Below are positions 10,419 through 18,355 of a DNA stretch of 64,000 nt, piece by piece (the first letter of the stretch is position 1; each line of letters begins with the position of its first letter). The notes below the pieces were generated by a model. That model ran no database searches and was not told where the DNA came from. It saw nothing but the letters and a program-made list of their open reading frames with translations. The DNA lies in assembly GCA_965367295.1 (NCBI GenBank), contig CBDUHN010000010.1, positions 9,241 to 73,240 of the forward strand, read 5' to 3'. This stretch comes from JAIVHA01 sp965367295. Lineage in GTDB: Bacteria > Pseudomonadota > Gammaproteobacteria > DSM-19610. A program made the position numbers and the translations under genes.

Positions 10419-10895
10419 ATGACCACCGTCACCCCGGGCAAGAAAGTACCGAACTTCAGCGCACCTGCCACCGGCGACCAGACCATCAAACTCAGCACCC
10501 TCAAGGGCAGCAAGCTGATACTCTATTTCTACCCCAGAGACAGCACCCCCGGCTGCACCAGGGAAGGCCAGGATTTCCGCGACCAATATGCGAAATTCAA
10601 GCGCAACAGGATCCAGGTGTTCGGCGTCTCCCGTGACAGCCTGCGTTCCCACGAGAATTTCAAGACCAAGCAGTCCTTCCCCTTTGACCTTATCTCCGAC
10701 AGCGACGAAACACTGTGCTCACTGTTCGGTGTCATCAAAGAGAAAAACATGTATGGCAAAAAGGTGATGGGCATCGAACGCAGCACCTTCCTCATCGACG
10801 AGAAGGGTGTACTGCGCCAGGAATGGCGCAAGGTCAAGGTGCCCGGCCACGTCGACGAAGTGCTGGCGGCCGCCAAGGCACTGGACAAGTCCTGA
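10419..10895 (+). CDS. bcp: Thioredoxin-dependent peroxiredoxin, Bcp/PrxQ family
   Basis: A 158-residue cytoplasmic peroxiredoxin that reduces hydrogen peroxide and organic hydroperoxides. The peroxidatic cysteine is Cys46 in STPGCTREG, with Arg and Thr of the PxxxT/SxxC motif present. The resolving cysteine that most Bcp proteins carry five residues later is replaced by Gln51. The alternative position used by Xylella-type PrxQ (F-C-AKQ) is Lys82 here. The only other cysteine is Cys100 (DETLC). It may therefore work as a 1-Cys enzyme or use Cys100. Downstream of gcvR as in E. coli. Confidence 0.95.
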   Translation: MTTVTPGKKVPNFSAPATGDQTIKLSTLKGSKLILYFYPRDSTPGCTREGQDFRDQYAKFKRNRIQVFGVSRDSLRSHENFKTKQSFPFDLISDSDETLCSLFGVIKEKNMYGKKVMGIERSTFLIDEKGVLRQEWRKVKVPGHVDEVLAAAKALDKS

Positions 10896-11190
10896 GCAAG
10901 CGGAGTACAAAAGAGTCATTCGGTTCCGCAGTATCCAGACAGGTTCGTTTTGCACTCTGACGACGCAAAGTACACCGGGAAAACTGAAGCCCTGCATTCC
11001 AGGATGCGGATTGAGGCGCTGTTGCCAACAGACAATCGAGATGCATCCGTACCTCCCTTTGAATCAGTCCGCCACACCATTATTCCCGGCTTTGCGCTTC
11101 CTGCGTCTATACAGTTAACCGATTTTCCAGCCCACGGCACCGGCCCGGCCGGTACCTTCCGCCCATCACCAACACTGACAGCAGGTGACC

Positions 11191-12615
11191 ATGGCACGCA
11201 AAGAAGTTCTCGGTAAGCGCCTCTTCGTTCTCGATACCAACGTGCTGATGCACGACCCCACCGCCCTGTTCCGTTTTCACGAACACGACATATTCCTGCC
11301 CATGGTGGTGCTGGAAGAACTTGATGCCGGCAAAAAGGGGCTCTCGGAAGTGGCGCGCAATGTGCGCCAGGTCAGCCGCTTCCTCGACGAACTGGTCAGT
11401 GGCCGCAGTTCGAAGGACATCGAAAAGGGCCTGCCACTGCAAAGCGGCCGTCCGGAAATGACCGAGGCCCCCGAATCGGCCAGGGTCGCGGGACGCCTGT
11501 TTTTCCAGACCCGTAGCCTGGAGGCGGAACTACCCGACGCCCTGCCCGGCAACCGCCCTGATAACAACATCCTCGGCACCGCGCTGGCATTGCAGAACAC
11601 GCACCCCGATGCCGCCATCACGCTGGTGTCCAAGGACATCAACCTGCGCATCAAGGCCACCGCCATCGGCATCCATGCCGAGGATTACTACAATGACCAG
11701 GTGCTCGATGACGTCAACCTGCTGTATTCCGGCACCTATGAACTGCCCGCCGATTTCTGGGACAGCCATAGCAAGGATATGGAATCCTGGCAGGAAAACG
11801 GTCATAACTACTACCGCCTTACCGGCCCCCTGGTAAACAAGTGGCATCCGAACCAGTGCGTACATATGCCCGGTGATGGCAACTTCGAAGCCATTGTGCA
11901 CAAGGTGCAGGGGGAGACCGCGGAACTACAGGTGGCCATTGACTACCGCAGCAGCATCCACACCGTGTGGGGCATCAATGCCCGTAATATGGAGCAGAAC
12001 TTCGCCCTCAACCTGCTGATGAACCCGGAGGTGGATTTCGTCTCCCTGATGGGCACCGCCGGCACCGGCAAGACCCTGCTCACCCTTGCCGCCGGCCTGG
12101 CGCAGACCCTGGAGGAAAACCGTTACAAGGAAATCATCATGACCCGCGTCACCGTACCGGTGGGCGAGGACATCGGCTTCCTGCCCGGTACAGAGGAAGA
12201 GAAGATGACCCCCTGGATGGGGGCACTGATGGACAACCTGGAGGTGCTGACCAAGTCCGATAGCGGCGGCGACTGGGGCCGCGCCGCCACTAACGACCTG
12301 CTCGCCAACCGCATCAAGATCCGCTCCCTGAACTTCATGCGCGGCCGCACCTTCCTCAACAAGTTTCTCATCCTCGACGAGGCGCAGAACCTGACCTCCA
12401 AGCAGATGAAGACCCTGATCACCCGCGCCGGCCCCGGCACCAAGGTGGTTTGCCTCGGCAACGTGGCACAGATCGATACCCCGTATCTGACCGAAACCAG
12501 TTCCGGGCTGACCTACGTGGTGGATCGTTTCCAGAACTGGGAACACAGTGGACATATCATCCTGAAGCGCGGTGAACGCTCCCGGCTGGCGGATTTCGCA
12601 TCAGAGGTATTGTAG
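11191..12615 (+). CDS. PhoH-family protein with PIN domain (PhoH2 type)
   Basis: A 474-residue cytoplasmic protein joining an N-terminal PIN nuclease-like domain (about 1-145; acidic Asp15 in VLDTNVLMHDP, later NNILGTAL) to a C-terminal PhoH ATPase. Walker A is GTAGTGKT (from about residue 288) and Walker B is FLILDEAQNLT. PhoH2 proteins studied elsewhere unwind and cleave RNA; that role here is by family. The ATG at 11191 is preferred over the GTG two codons upstream. About 295 bp without features separate it from bcp. Downstream lies a cluster of palindromic repeats that may serve as its transcript end. Confidence 0.93.
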   Translation: MARKEVLGKRLFVLDTNVLMHDPTALFRFHEHDIFLPMVVLEELDAGKKGLSEVARNVRQVSRFLDELVSGRSSKDIEKGLPLQSGRPEMTEAPESARVAGRLFFQTRSLEAELPDALPGNRPDNNILGTALALQNTHPDAAITLVSKDINLRIKATAIGIHAEDYYNDQVLDDVNLLYSGTYELPADFWDSHSKDMESWQENGHNYYRLTGPLVNKWHPNQCVHMPGDGNFEAIVHKVQGETAELQVAIDYRSSIHTVWGINARNMEQNFALNLLMNPEVDFVSLMGTAGTGKTLLTLAAGLAQTLEENRYKEIIMTRVTVPVGEDIGFLPGTEEEKMTPWMGALMDNLEVLTKSDSGGDWGRAATNDLLANRIKIRSLNFMRGRTFLNKFLILDEAQNLTSKQMKTLITRAGPGTKVVCLGNVAQIDTPYLTETSSGLTYVVDRFQNWEHSGHIILKRGERSRLADFASEVL

Positions 12616-12633
12616 GTTCGAATTCATTCGAAC
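12616..12633. repeat. Interspersed palindrome, copy 2
   Basis: GTTCGAATTCATTCGAAC, with perfect seven-base arms (GTTCGAA/TTCGAAC) around TTCA, directly after the phoH stop codon. Same family as the copy about 100 bp on. Confidence 0.8.
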
Positions 12634-12654
12634 GATTTCGCCGCTTGAGACCGC

Positions 12655-12678
12655 GTCTGAATGAATTCGGATCTACAG
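12655..12678. repeat. Interspersed palindrome, copy 3 (inverted relative to neighbours)
   Basis: A GTCTGAATGAATTCGGATC-type copy followed by TACAG. Its core reads TGAATT, so it is in the opposite orientation to the copies at 12616 and 12717. Confidence 0.7.
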
Positions 12679-12715
12679 GGTATGTTTTTCAGCGTATGGG
12701 GAGGGATTTTTGGTG

Positions 12716-12735
12716 GGTCCGAATTCATTCGGACG
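12716..12735. repeat. Interspersed palindrome, copy 4
   Basis: GGTCCGAATTCATTCGGACG-type copy. Arms GTCCGAA/TTCGGAC around TTCA are perfect over 12717-12734. Confidence 0.85.
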
Positions 12736-12802
12736 CTGTATACCCGCGATGGCAATATCCGCTACGCGCAACCATGGAATCAGCGGCCCGACCGATGACC
12801 GC

Positions 12803-13888
12803 TTACTTTGCGGACAGCTCCGGTCCCGGCGCCACCACCGCATCCCGCTCCCGCGGCCACACCTTCAACACCGCTTGCACCAGGGTCGCCAGCGGAATGG
12901 CGAAGAACACTCCCCAGAATCCCCAGATGCCACCGAACACCAGTACGGCGACGATGATCGCGATGGGATGCAGGTTCACCACCTCCGAGAACAGCAACGG
13001 CACCAGCACATTGCCGTCCAGTGCCTGAATGATGCCGTAGGCGATCATCACGGAGGCGAAATCGGCATTCCAGCCCCACTGGAAATAGGCGATCAGCGCG
13101 ATGGGCAGGGTGACCACCGCTGCGCCGATATAGGGAATAATCACCGACAGCCCCACCAGGGTGGCGAGCAGCATGGCGTATTGCAGCCCCATGAAGGCGA
13201 AGGTGATGTAGGTCACCACGCCGACAATGACAATTTCCCAGACCTTGCCACGCACATAATTGGCGATCTGGGCATTGACGTCATGCCATACCTCGGTGGA
13301 CAAACCCCGGTCACGGGGCAGGTAATTGGTCATCCAGTGCAGGATACGTTGCTTGTCCTTCAGGAAGAAGAACACCAGCACCGGTACCAGGATCACATAT
13401 ACCAGCACGGCGATGATGTTGATCACCGAGGCGAGGGACATGGAAAACACCGCCTGGCCGAGGTTGGCGATTTCCCTGCGCAGACCGGCCATGATATCGC
13501 CAACCTGCTGTTCATTGATAAAACCCGGATACTGTTCCGGCAGGTGCACCAGGCTGGCCTGCCCTTTGCTGATCATGGCCGGCAGTTGCTGGAATAACTG
13601 GGTAAGCTGCTGGGACAGCTGCGGTACCAGCCCGAAGATGATCAGCAGCACCGAAAGCAAAAAAGCCAGGAACACCACCGTAACCGCCATGATGCGGGGG
13701 ATGCGCCAACGCTGCAGGCGTTCCACCAGGCCGTCGAGCAGGTAGGCCAGCACCACACTGGCCAATACCGGTGCCAGCATATCGCCCATGGTCATCACTA
13801 CCGCGAAGCCGGCAATCAGCAACAGCGCCAGTATGACCACCTGGGGATCAGTGAAATAACGCCGGAACCACTGGCGGACAATTTCCAT
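12803..13888 (-). CDS. AI-2E family transporter (PerM-like permease)
   Basis: A 361-residue inner-membrane protein with about seven to eight hydrophobic segments: two near residues 17-50, one at 68-90, a pair at 155-180, and a cluster at 215-335. A soluble region around residues 95-150 (QLSQQLTQLFQQLPAMIS...) is typical of the AI-2 exporter/PerM family. Some relatives export autoinducer-2 or take part in Na+/H+ exchange; the substrate here is unknown. In other gammaproteobacteria perM lies close to bcp and bepA. Here bepA is 9 kb away, with accessory genes between. Confidence 0.92.
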   Translation of the reverse strand: MEIVRQWFRRYFTDPQVVILALLLIAGFAVVMTMGDMLAPVLASVVLAYLLDGLVERLQRWRIPRIMAVTVVFLAFLLSVLLIIFGLVPQLSQQLTQLFQQLPAMISKGQASLVHLPEQYPGFINEQQVGDIMAGLRREIANLGQAVFSMSLASVINIIAVLVYVILVPVLVFFFLKDKQRILHWMTNYLPRDRGLSTEVWHDVNAQIANYVRGKVWEIVIVGVVTYITFAFMGLQYAMLLATLVGLSVIIPYIGAAVVTLPIALIAYFQWGWNADFASVMIAYGIIQALDGNVLVPLLFSEVVNLHPIAIIVAVLVFGGIWGFWGVFFAIPLATLVQAVLKVWPRERDAVVAPGPELSAK

Positions 13889-14033
13889 CAGGAGCCACTC
13901 GTATCGGGTTGGCGGACCATGAGCCGCGGGAAATCCAGTCCTGCCATAGTAGTGCCATGAAAGGCCTGGCAGCCGGGCAGGATAGTAGGGCTAGTGTGCG
14001 GAAACAGGAAGATTTTTTCCAGTATACAGAAGA

Positions 14034-14426
14034 TTATTCGGGGGCCTGCGATTTGAGCTCATCATATTCCTGGCGGAACAGCATCTCCAGTTCGTCGATG
14101 ACCTCAACCGCATCGCGGCCTGCCATGATGTGTTGAGTCATAAGACCGGAGGTGTGACCGAGCATGCGGGTTTTGTCGAGCATGAAATAGGTCTGCGACA
14201 GGCGCTTGATGGCCGCCACCACCTTCTCGGATTCGGGGCGTTCGATGGCTTTCGGTTCCGGCAGCGGTTCGGGCTTCTTGACCGGGACCGAAACAGACAA
14301 GGGATTCAGCAACGGTGCCGAACCACCACGCTGGGCCAGAAACTGGGCAAAGTCCACCAGGCTCCGCTGATCCTCGGCAGAGAGCTTCTCAAACCAGCCG
14401 AGCAGTTGTTCCTGGGAGGTAGTCAT
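14034..14426 (-). CDS. Conserved-looking hypothetical protein downstream of LysR regulator
   Basis: A 130-residue soluble protein I do not recognise. The start MTTSQEQLLGWFEKLSAEDQ at 14426 follows an AGGA. Residues 1-32 look like a helical hairpin; residues 38-65 are Pro/Ser-rich and probably flexible; the C-terminal half (ESEKVVAAIKRLSQTYFMLD to the end) is predicted helical. It has no signal peptide, membrane segment or metal motif. The gene begins 26 bp after the LysR gene on the same strand, so the two are likely co-transcribed. Confidence 0.72.
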   Translation of the reverse strand: MTTSQEQLLGWFEKLSAEDQRSLVDFAQFLAQRGGSAPLLNPLSVSVPVKKPEPLPEPKAIERPESEKVVAAIKRLSQTYFMLDKTRMLGHTSGLMTQHIMAGRDAVEVIDELEMLFRQEYDELKSQAPE

Positions 14427-14452
14427 CGTGTACGTTGAATCCTGTGACGGGC

Positions 14453-15355
14453 CTATTCGTTGTGTTCCTTGCAATAGCTCTGCGCAAAGGCCAGTAATTC
14501 ATCCATGGCCCGTTGACGGAACTTCTGCTTCTGGTGCACGAAGGAGAAGGGGCGCTCCAGGGTCGGGGCCAGGGTCAGCGCCGCCAGGGTACCCAGCTTC
14601 AGCTCCTTGTGGATGGTGGCGCGGGAAATGATGGAAACCCCCATGCCTGCTTCCACGGCTCCTTTCACGGCCTCGGGACTGCCCAGTTCCATGGACACAT
14701 TGACACTGTCGGTGAGCACTCCCGACGACTGCAGGTATTCCGCCACCACTTCCCGGGTGCCGGACCCTTCCTCACGACAGATGTAGGGATATTCGAACAG
14801 CTCCTCGACATGGATTCTGCCCTTCTTTGCCAGTGGATGCTTGGTGGACACGATGGCCACCAGTTGGTCCATGCGGCACACATCCACCACCAGGTTCTTG
14901 TTCATCACCGGGGATTCCACCACGCCCAGGTCGATGACATTGTTTTCCACCATGCTGACGATGCCATCGGAATTGGACACCTTCAGATGAACATTCACAT
15001 CCGGATACTTGTGTTTGAAATCGCCAAGCAGGGCCGGCAGCATGTACTCGGCGATGGTGGTACTGGCACCAATGATCAGTACACCGCTGATCTCGCCGGT
15101 CATCTCCCGCACCGCATTTTCCATCTCGCTATACAGATCGAAAATCCGCGCGGCATACTCGTACACGCGGGTACCGGCATCGGTAAGGCTGATGCGATTA
15201 TGGGTGCGGTCGAACAGGCGGGTGTTGAAATGTTCTTCCAGCTGCCGAACCTGGAAGGTCACGGCGGGCTGGGTCATGTGCAGGCTTTCCGCTGCCTTCG
15301 TAAAGCTCAGCAGGCGGGCTACAGTATGAAAAACTTGTAAGCGGCGATCGGCCAT
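14453..15355 (-). CDS. LysR-family transcriptional regulator
   Basis: A 300-residue DNA-binding regulator. Residues 1-60 form the winged helix-turn-helix (VFHTVARLLSFTKAAESLHM, TQPAVTFQVRQLEEHFNTRL). The rest is a periplasmic-binding-like effector domain (about 90-295) with the usual GVLIIGASTTIAEYMLP opening. The inducer is unknown; the overall pattern resembles the CysL/YeiE/CbbR branch, which covers sulfur, phosphite and carbon regulation. A palindrome at 15424-15438, about 70 bp upstream of the start, is a likely self-operator. It is probably co-transcribed with the 130-residue protein downstream. Confidence 0.94.
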   Translation of the reverse strand: MADRRLQVFHTVARLLSFTKAAESLHMTQPAVTFQVRQLEEHFNTRLFDRTHNRISLTDAGTRVYEYAARIFDLYSEMENAVREMTGEISGVLIIGASTTIAEYMLPALLGDFKHKYPDVNVHLKVSNSDGIVSMVENNVIDLGVVESPVMNKNLVVDVCRMDQLVAIVSTKHPLAKKGRIHVEELFEYPYICREEGSGTREVVAEYLQSSGVLTDSVNVSMELGSPEAVKGAVEAGMGVSIISRATIHKELKLGTLAALTLAPTLERPFSFVHQKQKFRQRAMDELLAFAQSYCKEHNE

Positions 15356-15423
15356 GGGACTGCTACCGTCGAATTGTACGCCCCCTTCGAAATACCATCT
15401 TCGGGGCCATGATTAATTTGTTC

Positions 15424-15438
15424 GATTATAAAATAATC
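15424..15438. promoter_or_regulatory. Candidate LysR operator upstream of the LysR gene
   Basis: GATTATAAAATAATC is a perfect inverted repeat (GATTAT/ATAATC around AAA) in an AT-rich patch about 70 bp before the LysR start. Size and position fit a T-N11-A-type LysR site. Binding is inferred. Confidence 0.4.
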
Positions 15439-15523
15439 TGATCAGGGAGCGTACCATACAGCAGATCACCAGCGGTTTCATGTAATTTATGCACCGCCAG
15501 AGACCGCTGGTCAGCACCATAAC

Positions 15524-15549
15524 AAAAAGGCCCGCCGAAGTGGCGGGCC
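15524..15549 (-). terminator. Intrinsic terminator of the chemoreceptor gene
   Basis: GGCCCGCC (15529-15536) pairs with GGCGGGCC (15542-15549) around GAAGT. The A run at 15524-15528 is a T tract on the minus strand, 26 bp after the receptor stop codon. Confidence 0.88.
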
Positions 15550-15574
15550 TCTTGCTGGCAACGAGATGGCAGCA

Positions 15575-16753
15575 CTACATTCGGAACTGGGCCATGAGGG
15601 CCTGCTGCTGCGACGACAGGCGGGCCAGTTCTTCACTGGCACTGGCGGTCTGTTGCGCACCGGCAGCCACCTGATCCGACACCTCGCGAATGCTGGCAAT
15701 GGAATTGCTGATCTCCGCCGAAACGGCACTCTGTTCTTCCGCCGCACTGGCGATCTGGGCATTCATATCGTTGATGCCCGACACCGAACCAGCGATATAC
15801 GCCAGCGACTCCGCCGCCTTTTCCACCTGGTCGACGCTGTTCTGAGCCTGGGAACGGGCCTGCTCCATGACCTGCACCGCATCCACGGCACCCACCTGCA
15901 GGCGCTCGATCATCTGCTGGATTTCCTGGGTGGATTTCTGGGTACGGCTGGCCAGGGTACGGACCTCGTCGGCCACCACGGCAAAACCACGTCCCTGCTC
16001 GCCGGCACGGGCCGCCTCGATGGCCGCGTTGAGCGCCAGTAGATTGGTCTGTTCGGCAATTCCGCGGATCACATCCAGCACCATGCCGATGTTCTCGGTT
16101 TCCTGTTCCAGCTTCTGGATAACCTTGGCAGCCTTCTCGACTTCACCGACCAGCGAGTCAATGCCCCCAATGGCCTCGGTAGCGACCAGGGCGCCCGCCT
16201 TGGCTTCGCTGTCGGCCTCGCTGGCTGACTCGGCGGCCACCGCCGCGCTGCGCGCCACGTCCTGTACCGAAGAGCTCATTTCACTCATGGCCATGGCCAC
16301 CTGCTCCACATCGGCCTGCTGTTTCTGAACACCCCGGTTGGCCTCGTCGGTAATGGCCGACATCTCTTCCGCGGCGGCCGCAAGCTGGGTGGTGGAGCCG
16401 CTGATCTGCCCCATTATGTTACGCAGGTTCTCGGCCATCAGATTGAAGCTGGTCACGATCTCGCCAATCAGGTCATGACTTACCATGCTGCAATGATGAG
16501 ACACATCGTGATTGCTGATGGCCGTGGCGATCTCGGAGATGCGCCGCAGCTTGCGCAGCAGAATCACATTCACCAGCCAGTAATTGGCCGCCCCCAACGC
16601 GACACCCGCGGTCAGCGCACCAACCGTGAACCAGCCGAACATGCCCTCTTTCCAGTCGACAAAGAAGCCGGCGAAGAAGGGAAACACCACCCCCATCAAC
16701 AGCCCGAAGCCGATGGATGCCAGCATCAGATTTCTCAATATACTCGGTTTCAT
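15575..16753 (-). CDS. Methyl-accepting chemotaxis protein without a periplasmic sensor domain
   Basis: A 392-residue chemoreceptor. Two hydrophobic segments (about residues 8-31 and 38-58) are separated by only a few residues (VDWKEGMFG), so there is no room for an extracellular ligand domain. A HAMP-like region follows (about 60-115), then the signalling domain with the highly conserved hairpin tip EQTNLLALNAAIEAARAGEQ and GFAVVADEVRTLA. It would pass signals to CheA/CheW and flagella or pili. The sensory input is probably membrane-associated or via another protein. It is transcribed alone, with a terminator directly downstream. Confidence 0.95.
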   Translation of the reverse strand: MKPSILRNLMLASIGFGLLMGVVFPFFAGFFVDWKEGMFGWFTVGALTAGVALGAANYWLVNVILLRKLRRISEIATAISNHDVSHHCSMVSHDLIGEIVTSFNLMAENLRNIMGQISGSTTQLAAAAEEMSAITDEANRGVQKQQADVEQVAMAMSEMSSSVQDVARSAAVAAESASEADSEAKAGALVATEAIGGIDSLVGEVEKAAKVIQKLEQETENIGMVLDVIRGIAEQTNLLALNAAIEAARAGEQGRGFAVVADEVRTLASRTQKSTQEIQQMIERLQVGAVDAVQVMEQARSQAQNSVDQVEKAAESLAYIAGSVSGINDMNAQIASAAEEQSAVSAEISNSIASIREVSDQVAAGAQQTASASEELARLSSQQQALMAQFRM

Positions 16754-17230
16754 TTCACACCTTCATTATTGGGTAGCACGCCCAGAGATAACCCCACACC
16801 CCTGACCATCACCTTTTCAGCATTCCCGACACATTTGCGAACGCATTGCAATTCTTGCGCCCACACCAGAAACATATTTATAAATCATGCAATTAAAAAT
16901 CAGCCCAACCTCAAGCAACGCCACCACCAACCACAACCGCTACTAAATTGGCGCCTTCCATGGCTATCCACCGAAGAAACCGCACCGATGTATCCTGTTT
17001 TTCGGTCACTCGGCGGATTTCTGAACCCATTGCCCCATATGGCCTTCACTCACTGGCGATATTCACAAAGATGCCGGCCCCGCGTTCTTCCGGATCGATC
17101 CCGGACACCGCTCCGCGCGTCCTCCGTGGATTTTGTTCCCGGGCGCCTGTAGCGGCCAGGCATGTCAGGAATTAACACGTCATGCCTGCAAGGGAGGCGG
17201 TATTTCCGCAAACCGGGTCCACAAACAAAA
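16754..17230. other. Intergenic stretch without a recognised gene
   Basis: About 480 bp between the chemoreceptor start and the terminator of the next gene, of lower GC than its surroundings near 16830-16930. It presumably contains the chemoreceptor promoter. I see no supported gene, RNA or repeat. Confidence 0.5.
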
Positions 17231-17257
17231 AAACCCCCGGGGCTACCGGGGGTTTTT
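17231..17257 (-). terminator. Bidirectional intrinsic terminator
   Basis: AAACCCCCGG (17231-17240) pairs with CCGGGGGTTT (17246-17255) around GGCTA. T tracts exist on both strands. It lies 24 bp after the stop of the exported protein gene at 17281. Confidence 0.88.
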
Positions 17258-17280
17258 GATATTGCCGAAACCGGCTGCGA

Positions 17281-18201
17281 TCAGGAGGCGTCGCCACCTA
17301 CTGCTTCGGCCAGTGATTTCCGAATGGCTTCCGGGCTGGACATCAGTTTCATGAAACTATGATCACCCATCATCTTGAGGCCCGGGAAGTGCACGGCCAT
17401 GCGGAAACGCATGTGCTGTGCGACCACCTTGTTGCCGGTGACCATGACTTCATAGGGCAGATAGGCATTCTGCTTCAGTTCTTCGAAGTCCACCACGCCC
17501 ATCTGGAAAGCATCATCCATATGCTCGTCCCCGTCCGCGGGGGCCTTCATGGATACGCCGATAATCGACTCATCCTTGCCGGGCACATCAATCCGGTACA
17601 GCTTGCGGACACCGGCGGCGTTGCTGGCCAGGTTCTTTTCCACGGCGGCCAACGCTTCCTTGTGGCTGCCATACTCCGCCAGCACATAGGGGTCATCGAA
17701 ATATTCCATACCGAAGGTATAGTGGTATTTCTTGAGCTTGCGCTCCGTCATCTCCTTGGAGCCGAACTCCTGGATCATACCCAGGCTTTTTTCCAGTGCG
17801 GCACGGGTATTGGCGAGATCGCTTTTCATCCGGTAGGCATAGGCCAGGTATTGCGGGTTCACGAAAGCCACCTGGATTTCGCTGCCGACCTTGTTGATGG
17901 AGGCCCGCATGGCGGTACCGAAACCACCCATTTCCGACTGGGCCGCAACCTTACGCAGGGCATCGCTGGTGAAGATAACGATATGTGCGTTTTCATACGG
18001 CACATAGTCGCCCACGACATTGAATCCGGCGCCTTCGATCTTCTGCTTCACTTCCGAGATCTTGGCCTCGAAATCACCAGGTCCCTTGTAGGCCAGAATG
18101 AACGGCAGGATCTTATCCGCCGCCATGGCACCGGTGGTCGGCAGCAACATGACGGTAAAGGCCAGTGCACCGATCGTCCATTGCATCAGTTTTTTAATCA
18201 T
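17281..18201 (-). CDS. Exported protein with DUF302-like region, function unknown
   Basis: A 306-residue protein with a classic Sec signal (hydrophobic core ending GAMA-AD near residue 28), so periplasmic or outer-membrane associated. Residues 40-125 (FEAKISEVKQKIEGAGFNVV, VIFTSDALRKVAAQSEMGGF, VAFVNPQYLAYAYRM) resemble the DUF302 fold, though longer. The C-terminal half has no motif I recognise and no cysteines. The ribosome site AGGAGG precedes ATG 18201. Flanked by terminators on both sides (17231 and 18283), it is a single-gene transcript next to a FadL-type channel gene. DUF302 assignment is moderate; function unknown. Confidence 0.8.
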   Translation of the reverse strand: MIKKLMQWTIGALAFTVMLLPTTGAMAADKILPFILAYKGPGDFEAKISEVKQKIEGAGFNVVGDYVPYENAHIVIFTSDALRKVAAQSEMGGFGTAMRASINKVGSEIQVAFVNPQYLAYAYRMKSDLANTRAALEKSLGMIQEFGSKEMTERKLKKYHYTFGMEYFDDPYVLAEYGSHKEALAAVEKNLASNAAGVRKLYRIDVPGKDESIIGVSMKAPADGDEHMDDAFQMGVVDFEELKQNAYLPYEVMVTGNKVVAQHMRFRMAVHFPGLKMMGDHSFMKLMSSPEAIRKSLAEAVGGDAS

Positions 18202-18282
18202 CTTCCCCTAACCTCCTAGTTTTTGGTCGTGCCGATTCTATGTCATTTCCACAGCAAGTACGAACAGAACCTGCACACAAAG

Positions 18283-18312
18283 AAAAAGGGTCATGTCGCC
18301 ACGACCCTTTTT
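18283..18312 (-). terminator. Intrinsic terminator of the FadL-type gene (works both ways)
   Basis: AAAAAGGGTC (18283-18292) pairs with GACCCTTTTT (18303-18312). It lies 44 bp after the stop of the channel gene at 18356; the symmetric A/T runs allow termination on either strand. Confidence 0.85.
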
Positions 18313-18355
18313 CCGTCTTTACTTCATACAGAACCGTTCTGGCTCAGATACACAC

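Noticed and set aside
10350..12735. Palindromes considered as a CRISPR array
   Set aside because: The copies are few, irregularly spaced and in mixed orientation, with no spacers of constant size and no cas genes.
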